The position numbers and the translations under genes were made by a program. Of a DNA stretch of 6,360 nt, positions 1 to 6,256 are shown in pieces (the stretch's first letter is position 1; each line of letters opens with the position of its first letter). The notes beneath the pieces are model-generated. The model saw nothing but the letters and a program-made list of their open reading frames with translations, was not told the DNA's origin and did no database searches. Source of the stretch: JAPLST01 sp964397565 (GTDB lineage Bacteria > Auribacterota > UBA3054 > JAPLST01); assembly GCA_964397565.1 (NCBI GenBank), contig CAYNJC010000076.1, forward strand, positions 1 to 6,360. The letters are read 5' to 3'.

Positions 1-2
1 TG

Positions 3-2057
3 ACGGGGTGTGGCCTGGTGCTGCTGCGCCGCTGGTGGTGGACGTGCATCGGCATGCTGGGCGCGGGTTTGATGTTGAGCACGTGCATTACCTTGACGGT
101 GCATTCCGGCTCGCGGACGGCTGTGCTGGGTTTGTTGGTGGCGGGCATTGTCAGTGTTTTTTTTGGGTTGGCGGCGCTGGTGCAGCGCTTGCGTGGGCGT
201 GTCCGGCCGCGGGTGCTGGGCTACATTACGAGTGTGCTGTTGCTGGGCTATTGCGGTGCGGGCTTGTGGTTTTTCTATGTGGGCGCGCCCCAACTGCGCA
301 CGGCGATCATGCAGTGTGTGCCGTTGCAGCGCCTGCCCTTGGTGAAGCGTTTGTCACAACTACCGCTGGGCTCGTTTCGGAGTTTGTACCGGCAGATCAT
401 GATTGACCGCGGGCCGTATGCGCGGGTGGCGTTGTACATGATGCGCGACATGCCGCTGACGGGTGTGGGCTTGGGCTGCTTTACGGCTGAACTGCCCAAC
501 TGGAAGAAAGAAAGCGGCGAGGTGATTTATGTGCCGGACACAGCCTGCAATTACTACTTGCAGATCGCGGCGGAGCAGGGCGTGCCGGCCTTGTTGGTCA
601 TGCTGGCGGTCTTTGGGTTGTGGTGGCGCGGCTGGTGGCTGCAATGGCAAGACGGCCGGTTGCGCTGGTATTGGAGTGGGATTGGGGCGGGCATGGCGGG
701 CATGCTAGTGATGTTTATTTTCGGGATGCACACGCTGGCGCATGAAGTGCAATGCCTGTTCTGGCTGTTTGCGGCGCAGCCGTTGTGCGCGCCGGCGGTG
801 CAGCCGCCCGTGGCGCATGCGCCGACCCGCTATGTCTGGCTGCTGCTGGTGCTGGTCTGCGGGTTGTATGTGGCGGAGACGGCCACGCATTTGACCTTGG
901 CCGGCCAGCGTGACCGGTTTGGTTGGGAGAAGCGCGAGGGCTTTTATGCGATGGAGCAATGGAACGCCGAGGGGCAGCAACTGCGGATTCGGCACACCCG
1001 CGCATATGCGGAAGAGCCGCTGACGTGTGAGGGGCTGGTGGCGCGCCTGCACTGGGCGTGCCTGCATCCGGATGTGACGACGCGGCCGGTGCGGGTGACG
1101 ATCAGCATGGGCGCGCACCGCACCAATCTGTTGGCGACGACGCGCGCATGGCAGACGCTCGAGCTGGCGTTTCCGTCCACGGCGCTGCGCACGCGCATGT
1201 TGTTCCAGATTACGGCCGAGCGCACGTGGTCCGGGGTGCAGACGGGGGTCAGTGATGATCGGCGCGTTATCGGCGTGACCGTGCGCGACATCGAGTGGTT
1301 GCAGCAGGAAGGCCTGTATGCGTTCGAAACCTGGCCGGAGGACGGCGGGCCGATGGCGGGCAAGCAATATCAATGGAGCGCGCAGCGCGCGCGTTTTCTG
1401 GCGCCGTGCAACCGGCATTTCCTGCGCGTGCCGTTGCTGATCTCGCATCCGGATGTCACCACGCAACCGGTGCGGGTGGCGGTCCGCGTCAACGAAACGC
1501 CCTGGTCGAGCGTGACGTGGACGACGCCGGGCTGGACCTCCGTGTGGATTTTGCGCGACGCGTTGTTCCGCACCAATGCCGCAGACGATATGCTGTGCGT
1601 CGCGCTGGACGTGGCGCGCCCGTGGCGGCCGGCTCAGTATGGTCTTGACGACCAACGCGCGCTGGGCGTCGCGGTCGGGCAAGCGGACGCGCTGGACAGT
1701 CTGGGATTGTATACCGTGGAGCGCTGGCAGGATGCGTTCGACTACCGCTGGGCCGGCCAATCCGCGCGCTGGGCCCAACGCGCCGACAGCAACGGGATGG
1801 TCCGCGTGTACTATCTGCTGGGGCATCCGAATTTGGCGCAGCGGCCGGTGCGCTGGTCGTTGCGGCTGGATGGCGTGCCCGTCGCATCTGTCATGGTGAC
1901 CAACGCAAACTGGCAGGTGGTTGAAGCCGCCGCACCACCTGGCAGCTGGCATGACTGTGAAGCCGACGTGAGCCGCACATGGCAGCCGCGCGCGCACGGC
2001 GGCAATGATGACCGCACCCTCGGCTTTGCCGTGCGGTGCGATACGGATCTATGGTAA
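3..2057 (+). CDS. O-antigen ligase/polymerase-like membrane protein with three C-terminal repeat domains (5' partial)
   Basis: This is a partial gene. The frame is open to the left edge, and its first visible residues already align with about residue 270 of the next gene, so roughly 270-300 N-terminal residues are missing. Residues below are counted from a GTG at 18, which is not proposed as the start. Visible features are the Wzy/WaaL-like signature SGSR (30-33), membrane segments near 11-28, 35-55 and 67-88, a large extracytoplasmic loop (about 90-185) with RDMPLTGVGLG and then DTACNYYLQIAAE, and further membrane segments near 188-206, 218-236, 243-256 and 272-290 with FGMHTLAHEV between two of them. 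Three repeat domains follow (307-428, 431-557, 562-674). By family, it would transfer or polymerise an undecaprenyl-linked glycan at the inner membrane, but the substrate cannot be read from sequence. The usual His of the HNxxL motif is Cys177. It ends 35 bases before the next start. The superfamily call is fairly safe; ligase versus polymerase is open. Confidence 0.8.
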   Translation, partial: TGCGLVLLRRWWWTCIGMLGAGLMLSTCITLTVHSGSRTAVLGLLVAGIVSVFFGLAALVQRLRGRVRPRVLGYITSVLLLGYCGAGLWFFYVGAPQLRTAIMQCVPLQRLPLVKRLSQLPLGSFRSLYRQIMIDRGPYARVALYMMRDMPLTGVGLGCFTAELPNWKKESGEVIYVPDTACNYYLQIAAEQGVPALLVMLAVFGLWWRGWWLQWQDGRLRWYWSGIGAGMAGMLVMFIFGMHTLAHEVQCLFWLFAAQPLCAPAVQPPVAHAPTRYVWLLLVLVCGLYVAETATHLTLAGQRDRFGWEKREGFYAMEQWNAEGQQLRIRHTRAYAEEPLTCEGLVARLHWACLHPDVTTRPVRVTISMGAHRTNLLATTRAWQTLELAFPSTALRTRMLFQITAERTWSGVQTGVSDDRRVIGVTVRDIEWLQQEGLYAFETWPEDGGPMAGKQYQWSAQRARFLAPCNRHFLRVPLLISHPDVTTQPVRVAVRVNETPWSSVTWTTPGWTSVWILRDALFRTNAADDMLCVALDVARPWRPAQYGLDDQRALGVAVGQADALDSLGLYTVERWQDAFDYRWAGQSARWAQRADSNGMVRVYYLLGHPNLAQRPVRWSLRLDGVPVASVMVTNANWQVVEAAAPPGSWHDCEADVSRTWQPRAHGGNDDRTLGFAVRCDTDLW
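936..2039 (+). repeat. three tandem protein repeats (about 113-127 aa each) at the C-terminus of the first ligase-like gene
   Basis: Units lie at 936-1301, 1308-1688 and 1701-2039. Each opens with G-[FL]-Y-x3-E-x-W (GFYAMEQW, GLYAFETW, GLYTVERW). Each has a central HP[DN]x4PVR[VW] segment (LHPDVTTRPVRV, SHPDVTTQPVRV, GHPNLAQRPVRW). Each closes with an Arg-x-Trp or R-P-W followed by D-D-x-R-x-[LI]-G-[VF]-x-V (SDDRRVIGVTV, LDDQRALGVAV, NDDRTLGFAV). Alternating hydrophobic residues suggest a mainly beta, sandwich-like fold; this is inference. Four membrane segments follow the catalytic loop, with Arg-rich links consistent with cytoplasmic turns, which would place the repeats in the periplasm. 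I recall similar DxRxLG endings in glycan-related enzymes of other bacteria but cannot name a family. Confidence 0.75.
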
Positions 2058-2083
2058 CCCACACGACACGATTGACAATGGAC

Positions 2084-2087
2084 GAGG
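2084..2087 (+). promoter_or_regulatory. ribosome binding site GAGG for the second ligase-like gene
   Basis: GAGG sits five bases before the ATG at 2093. This decides the start, because three other in-frame candidates exist upstream: GTG 2036, ATG 2051 (overlapping the previous stop as ATGGTAA) and ATG 2078. None of these has a comparable purine-rich site. The peptide from 2093 runs straight into a first membrane segment at residues 12-34, as expected for this family. Confidence 0.6.
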
Positions 2088-2092
2088 CACAC

Positions 2093-4645
2093 ATGGACAT
2101 CAGCGGGACGGCGGGTCACTGGGGCTGGCGCTTGGTCCATGTGTTGCTGTTGCTGACTGTGGTGGTTGGGACGGCGGTGTTGTGGTATTTTTTTGCGCCG
2201 GGTGACGGGCCGGGCGGGCCGCAATTGCGGTGGGCGTGTTGTATTGCCGGCGGCGGGCTGTTGGTGATCACGGCCCTGACGCCTTATGTGGGGCTGCTGG
2301 TGTTGGCGTTCAGTGCGCCGCTGCTGAGCGCCGTGCCGCTCTATCTGACGGATGGCAGCACGTATCCGCTGGTGGTATTTGCGGCGCTGGGGTTTTGCGT
2401 CGGCTGGTTGGCGCGCGAAACGGCGCAGCCGCACGTGGCCGCGCCGTTTCCCGGGCAACGCTGGTTGTGGCTGTGGGCAACCTTGGCGGTGTACAGTGCG
2501 GTGGCAACGTGGTTGCGCTATCTGCCGCCCTGGATGTGGCAGACACCGGATTTTTTGCGGCAGATCATCAACACCAAAGATATGACCCGCTTGGATGCCG
2601 TGCGCTACCTTGGCTTTGTCATGGCCAATGGCGCGGTCGGGATCATGGTCATCTGCGCCGTGCAGGCGATTGTGCGGCTGCGCACCCGCGCGGCGCCGCG
2701 CGCAGGCGTGCTGATTATCTGGGCCTTGCTGCTGGGCTGCGTCTGCGCCGCCGGCGTGGCGCTCTACCAGGCTCAGTCGCCCGCCGCCATCACGTTTTGC
2801 GCGAACAAGTCGTATTACTGGATGCGCCTGCAGCGGGTCAACGGCACCTGCGCGGATCCGAATGCGCTCGGCACCCTGCTGGCGCTGGCCGTCGCGCTGG
2901 CCGGCGTGCGGGTGTTGTTCAGCGGCTCCCTGCGCTCCCTTGCCGCCTGGGTCGAGCGCGGGATGGCCTTGGGCGCGCTGGTGCTGTTTTTCATGGCGAT
3001 CCGGTATTCCGGCTCGCGCAGCGGGCTGCTGGCGGGCATGCTGGCCTGCGTCTGCGCCGGGTTGCTGGCGGTGATTTGGTACGGCGATGCGCTGTTGCGC
3101 GCGCGGCGCGCGGCGGGCTCTGTGCGGCTAGTGTATGTCGCGCTGGTGCTGCTGGTGTGCGCCGGCGCTTGGCTGCAATTGCCGCGCATCATTGATACGC
3201 TCGACAACAAGATTCAGATGGGCACCGGCACGCGCGCGCTCGACCGCCGCCTCAAACGCGATTTCCGCTTGTTTCATCAGCAGCGCCGCCTGTTTGACAT
3301 GATGAATGACCAAATGCGCCTGATCTACTGGCGCTTTGCCAAAAAAATGGCGTACACGTATCCGTGGTCCGGCGTCGGCTTGGGCGCCTACGTGATCGAA
3401 TTGCCGAATGAGGCGGCGCTCAGCGGCGATCGTTTGTACCGCACCGACAACGCCTGCAATTATTACCTGCATTATGCCGCCGAGTTGGGCGGGCCGGGTA
3501 TTCTGGCCTTGAGCTTGTTCTACGGCACGCTGCTGCTCTGGTTCCCGGCCAGTCTGCGGCGTTGGTGGGCGCTACCGCTGGAGGCGCAGTCCTATCGCAT
3601 GACCTTGGCGGTCTGCCTCGGCATTTTTATGATCGTCCTGATTTTTGGTGTGCACACGCTGGCCGATGAAGTCAACGTCGCCTTTGCCATTCTGCTGGGC
3701 TTGATCGGCGCGGATCATGCCCGGGTCATGCCGCGCACGCCGCTGCCGTTGGTCTGGCGCTGGGCTGTGCGGCTGGCGCTGGTGCTGCTGCTGGCCACTT
3801 TTGTCTGGCAGACCCAGACAGTCAACCGCGGCGCGTTGAACACCCAGCGGCGCCTGGCGGTCTGCGGCTTGGCATCCGAGACGGGCTGGTATGCCTGGGA
3901 AACCATACCGGGCCAGCCTTTTCGCGCACGCTGGTTCGGCGCGCAGGCGCTGAGCGTCATTCCGCGCGAAAATCTGCTGCTAGGCATTCCGGTGCTGAGC
4001 CCGCCGATCACGTCCGCCGCACAGCCCGTACGCGTGCGCTGCTATATCAACGGCACGCTGATGCGCGAACATACCTTTACCACGCCGGGTGAATGGGCGC
4101 TGCTGACCATGCCGGTGCCGTATGCGGATGCCTTTGCACATACCTTTGCGCCGCACACGGCCGTGCGCATCGAGACCGACCGCACCTGGGTGCCGCACAC
4201 CGCGACCGGCGCGGATGATGTGCGCACGCTGGGTGTCATGGTCGGCCAACTGCGCTGGCTTGAACCGGCGGGCACGGATGGCGGCTGGTTCAACCGCGAA
4301 GTGTGGGATGGCGTCACGCCGTTCCGCTGGGCCGGCGGCTATGCCTGGCAAAAATGCGCGGTGTCAACCAACACGCATATGCAAATCCCGATGTATGCTT
4401 CGAATATTCAATTGCGGCGATGGCCGCTCCAAGTGGCCATCTATCTCAATCGGCAGTATCTTGATACGATTACTATGCGTGACAAGCGCTGGAAATCGTA
4501 CACCTATCCGCTGCCGGCCGGCATACCGGCCGGCTCGACTGCACTGGTCGAGGTGATCAGCGCGCGCACCTGGGTGCCGAAGCATTATGGTTTTGCGGAC
4601 CCGCGCGCGCTGGGCGTGGCCGTGGGCGACATTACCTTTGAGTAA
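2093..4645 (+). CDS. O-antigen ligase/polymerase-like membrane protein with two C-terminal repeat domains
   Basis: This is a complete 850-residue inner-membrane protein, paralogous to the gene before it. Hydrophobic segments lie near residues 12-34, 44-61, 64-84, 91-107, 125-141, 173-194, 205-224, 258-276, 291-303, 311-331, 346-363, 469-484, 503-523, 529-540 and 553-572. Superfamily (Wzy_C/WaaL-like) marks in order are RVNGTCADPNALG (about 249-260), YSGSRSG (305-311), and a large outer loop about 364-468 carrying SGVGLGAYVIELPNE and DNACNYYLHYAAELGGPG, then FGVHTLADEV. The expected role is joining lipid-linked glycan units to each other or to an acceptor on the periplasmic face; the acceptor is unknown. 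Cys455 stands where a conserved His is usual. Two repeats of ~120-126 residues form the C-terminus (597-722, 730-849). At 850 residues it is about twice the usual ligase length, and the repeats account for most of the excess. A start at 2051 (864 aa) is possible. It lies 6 bases upstream of pncC. Confidence 0.85.
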   Translation: MDISGTAGHWGWRLVHVLLLLTVVVGTAVLWYFFAPGDGPGGPQLRWACCIAGGGLLVITALTPYVGLLVLAFSAPLLSAVPLYLTDGSTYPLVVFAALGFCVGWLARETAQPHVAAPFPGQRWLWLWATLAVYSAVATWLRYLPPWMWQTPDFLRQIINTKDMTRLDAVRYLGFVMANGAVGIMVICAVQAIVRLRTRAAPRAGVLIIWALLLGCVCAAGVALYQAQSPAAITFCANKSYYWMRLQRVNGTCADPNALGTLLALAVALAGVRVLFSGSLRSLAAWVERGMALGALVLFFMAIRYSGSRSGLLAGMLACVCAGLLAVIWYGDALLRARRAAGSVRLVYVALVLLVCAGAWLQLPRIIDTLDNKIQMGTGTRALDRRLKRDFRLFHQQRRLFDMMNDQMRLIYWRFAKKMAYTYPWSGVGLGAYVIELPNEAALSGDRLYRTDNACNYYLHYAAELGGPGILALSLFYGTLLLWFPASLRRWWALPLEAQSYRMTLAVCLGIFMIVLIFGVHTLADEVNVAFAILLGLIGADHARVMPRTPLPLVWRWAVRLALVLLLATFVWQTQTVNRGALNTQRRLAVCGLASETGWYAWETIPGQPFRARWFGAQALSVIPRENLLLGIPVLSPPITSAAQPVRVRCYINGTLMREHTFTTPGEWALLTMPVPYADAFAHTFAPHTAVRIETDRTWVPHTATGADDVRTLGVMVGQLRWLEPAGTDGGWFNREVWDGVTPFRWAGGYAWQKCAVSTNTHMQIPMYASNIQLRRWPLQVAIYLNRQYLDTITMRDKRWKSYTYPLPAGIPAGSTALVEVISARTWVPKHYGFADPRALGVAVGDITFE
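3881..4639 (+). repeat. two tandem protein repeats (about 120-126 aa) at the C-terminus of the second ligase-like gene
   Basis: Units lie at 3881-4258 and 4280-4639. They share the opening G-W-[YF]-x3-E (GWYAWET, GWFNREVW), a central segment (QPVRVRCYING, WPLQVAIYLN), R-T-W-V-P, and the closing D-x-R-x-LGVxVG (ADDVRTLGVMVG, ADPRALGVAVG). They are clearly the same family as the three units of the upstream gene. Both units keep the Arg-Thr-Trp-Val-Pro motif, whereas in the upstream gene it varies (RTWSG, RPWRP, RTWQP). Predicted location is periplasmic, after the last membrane segment; function is unknown. Confidence 0.75.
4513..4534 (+). repeat. perfect 9-bp inverted repeat with 4-base loop inside the second ligase-like gene
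   Basis: GCCGGCCGG (4513-4521), loop CATA, then CCGGCCGGC (4526-4534). All nine pairs match and all are G-C. It codes for the short peptide repeat PAG-I-PAG in the last repeat domain. No T-run follows, so it does not look like an intrinsic terminator. It could form a very stable RNA hairpin about 115 bases before pncC, or it could simply be a by-product of Pro-Ala-Gly codons in GC-rich DNA. Confidence 0.55.
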
Positions 4646-4651
4646 CCGGCC

Positions 4652-5161
4652 ATGACCCGCGCCCGCCCGATCCCGGCCGCCCGCAGCACCGCCCAGCTTG
4701 TCCGCGCCCTGGCGCACGCCTTGCCGGCGCGCCATGCGACCGTGGCCGTGGCGGAGTCCTGCACGGCCGGCTTGCTGGGCGCGGCCCTGACTTCGGTCAG
4801 CGGCAGCTCGGTGTATTTCAGCGGCGGGGTGATCGTCTATGCCAACGCGGCCAAAACGCGCCTGCTGGCAATTGCGCCGGCACTGCTGGCACGGCATGGC
4901 GCGGTCAGCGCGCCGGTCGCGCGGCAGATGGCGTGCGCGGTGCGCCGGCGGCTGGCAGCCACGTTTGGCATCGCCATCACCGGTATTGCCGGCCCGACCG
5001 GCGGCACGCCACACAAACCGGTCGGTACTGTCTGGCTGGGCTTGGCCGGCCCGCGCGTGGAGTGCGCGCGCCGCGTGCAGTTGATCGGCACCCGCGCGCA
5101 AATTCGCGCCCGGGCCGTGCGCGCCGCCCTGGCGTTGCTTGAAGAATATTTGGTACAATAA
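4652..5161 (+). CDS. pncC: nicotinamide-nucleotide amidase (CinA C-terminal domain family)
   Basis: This is a 169-residue protein matching stand-alone PncC/CinA-C enzymes (about 160-170 aa) from end to end. The family hydrolyses nicotinamide mononucleotide to nicotinate mononucleotide plus ammonia in the cytoplasm, feeding pyridine nucleotide salvage. Visible motifs are AESCTAG (34-40, with the family's conserved Ser36), SGSSVYFSGGVIVY (50-63), NAAK with Lys68, GAVS (83-86), ITGIAGPTGG (109-118) and KPVGTVWLG (122-130). The N-terminal molybdopterin-binding-like domain of full-length CinA is absent, as in E. coli PncC (formerly YgaD). The gene starts 6 bases after the preceding stop with no convincing Shine-Dalgarno, so its translation is probably coupled to the upstream gene. 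Standing directly before recA is a widely conserved arrangement. The family assignment is secure; activity is inferred from the family. Confidence 0.93.
   Translation: MTRARPIPAARSTAQLVRALAHALPARHATVAVAESCTAGLLGAALTSVSGSSVYFSGGVIVYANAAKTRLLAIAPALLARHGAVSAPVARQMACAVRRRLAATFGIAITGIAGPTGGTPHKPVGTVWLGLAGPRVECARRVQLIGTRAQIRARAVRAALALLEEYLVQ
5151..5159 (+). promoter_or_regulatory. candidate extended -10 promoter element for recA
   Basis: TGGTACAAT lies across the last codons of pncC. TACAAT matches the sigma-70 -10 consensus at five of six positions and is preceded by TG one base away, the extended -10 form. Transcription would begin near 5166, leaving a leader of about 23 bases before the recA ATG. 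A -35 element is poor: TTGCTT at 5135-5140 is only 13 bases from this -10. TTGCTT is 18 bases from TAAGAT (5159-5164), a weaker alternative. No clear LexA operator is visible nearby. Confidence 0.4.
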
Positions 5162-5173
5162 GATCAATTAATC

Positions 5174-5180
5174 AAAGGAG
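5174..5180 (+). promoter_or_regulatory. ribosome binding site AAAGGAG for recA
   Basis: AAAGGAG, eight bases before the ATG at 5189, is the strongest Shine-Dalgarno in the window and fixes the recA start. Its strength fits the high expression typical of RecA and contrasts with pncC, which has none that is clear. Confidence 0.8.
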
Positions 5181-5188
5181 TACGCACC

Positions 5189-6256
5189 ATGAGCACCGAC
5201 AACAACGAACGCAAAAAAGCGCTGGAGAGCGCCCTCGGCCAAATCGAGAAACAATTCGGGCAGGGCTCGATCATGAAACTGGGCAGTCACAGTGTCGTCA
5301 GAATCCCGGTGATTTCGACTGGCGCGCTGACCCTGGATGTGGCACTCGGCGTGGGCGGCCTGCCGTGCGGGCGCGTCACCGAGATTTACGGACCCGAGTC
5401 ATCCGGCAAGACAACGCTGGCCTTGAGCGTGGTGGCGCACGCCCAGAAAGCCGGCGGCGTCGCGGCCTACATTGATGCCGAACATGCAATTGACCCGGGC
5501 TATGCGCGCCGGCTGGGCGTCAACATCGAGGAGATGCTGATATCGCAGCCGGATTGCGGCGAGGACGCGCTCAGCATCGCCGAGATGCTGGTGCGCTCGA
5601 ACGCCGTCGATGTGGTCGTGATTGACTCGGTCGCCGCCCTGGTGCCGAAGGCCGAGATCGAGGGCGAAATGGGCGATTCGTTTGTCGGACTGCAGGCGCG
5701 CCTGATGTCGCAGGCCTTGCGCAAGCTGACCGGCGCGATTGGTCGCTCGCCGTGCGCCTGCGTCTTCATCAACCAGATTCGCGAGAAAATTGGCGTCATG
5801 TTCGGCAATCCCGAGACGACGACGGGCGGGCGCGCGCTGAAGTTTTATTCGTCGGTGCGCCTCGATATTCGCCGCATCGCCACGCTGAAAGATAGTCAGG
5901 GCGTTAGTTTCGGCATTCGTGCCAAGGTCAATGTCGTCAAGAATAAGGTAGCGCCGCCGTTCAAAATCGGCGAGTTTGACATTCTCTATGATGAGGGCAT
6001 TTCCTACGAGGGCAGCTTGGTGGACCTGGGCGTGGATTGCGGCGTGATTCAGAAAAAGGGGTCGTGGCTGAGCTGGGGCGAGACGCGCCTGGGCCAAGGC
6101 CGCGACGCGGTCAAGGAAATATTGAAGAACGACCCGGAGATGACGAAAAAACTGGATGCCGCCGTCAAACTGGCCGCGGGCTTGACCACCGCAGAAGAAC
6201 CGGCTGCCAAGCCCGCCGAAGAACCTCCCGCCAAGAAGCGTGCTAAGGATGAATAG
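5189..6256 (+). CDS. recA: recombinase RecA
   Basis: This is a complete 355-residue RecA, of normal length (E. coli 353). It is the cytoplasmic ATP-dependent recombinase that coats single-stranded DNA, pairs it with homologous duplex, and drives repair and LexA-type self-cleavage. Motifs in order are GQGSIMKLG (24-32), Walker A GPESSGKT (68-75), DAEHAIDP with the catalytic Glu98, and Walker B VVVID (142-146). Loop L1 is EGEMGDSFVGLQ (158-169), and loop L2 (about 197-212) is followed by TTGGRALKFY. KNKVAPPF (251-258) is the conserved pair of lysines at the subunit interface. The C-terminal domain ends in a low-complexity Ala/Glu/Pro/Lys tail (about 335-355), a usual feature of the regulatory tail. 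L1 has Phe165 where most RecAs have His. No intein or frameshift is seen. It lies 27 bases after pncC and is probably transcribed both by read-through and from its own promoter. Confidence 0.98.
   Translation: MSTDNNERKKALESALGQIEKQFGQGSIMKLGSHSVVRIPVISTGALTLDVALGVGGLPCGRVTEIYGPESSGKTTLALSVVAHAQKAGGVAAYIDAEHAIDPGYARRLGVNIEEMLISQPDCGEDALSIAEMLVRSNAVDVVVIDSVAALVPKAEIEGEMGDSFVGLQARLMSQALRKLTGAIGRSPCACVFINQIREKIGVMFGNPETTTGGRALKFYSSVRLDIRRIATLKDSQGVSFGIRAKVNVVKNKVAPPFKIGEFDILYDEGISYEGSLVDLGVDCGVIQKKGSWLSWGETRLGQGRDAVKEILKNDPEMTKKLDAAVKLAAGLTTAEEPAAKPAEEPPAKKRAKDE

Noticed and set aside
18..20. GTG at 18 as the true start of the first gene
   Set aside because: The frame is open to the window edge and the first residues align with the middle of the paralogue's membrane core, so the gene is truncated by the window, not short.
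157..164. Run of eight T within the first ligase-like gene (also T7 at 2188-2194)
   Set aside because: Considered as a slippage or programmed frameshift site. The normal frame continues through conserved motifs on both sides and no alternative-frame product makes sense.
705..1997. Long open frame (430 codons) on the - strand
   Set aside because: It lies antisense to the conserved repeat domains, is very rich in Arg, His and Pro, and shows no family motif. Such frames are common opposite GC-rich genes.
2036..2092. Earlier starts (GTG 2036, ATG 2051, ATG 2078) for the second ligase-like gene
   Set aside because: They lack a good Shine-Dalgarno, and the added residues are polar and unlike a membrane protein start. 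ATG 2093 has GAGG at proper spacing. The 2051 start cannot be fully excluded.
4364..5167. 267-codon open frame on the - strand across the ligase/pncC junction
   Set aside because: It is antisense to a convincing pncC with full family motifs, has biased composition and no recognisable domain.
5101..5188. SOS/LexA operator upstream of recA
   Set aside because: The near-symmetrical TTGGTACAA is not a true palindrome and matches neither known LexA consensus.
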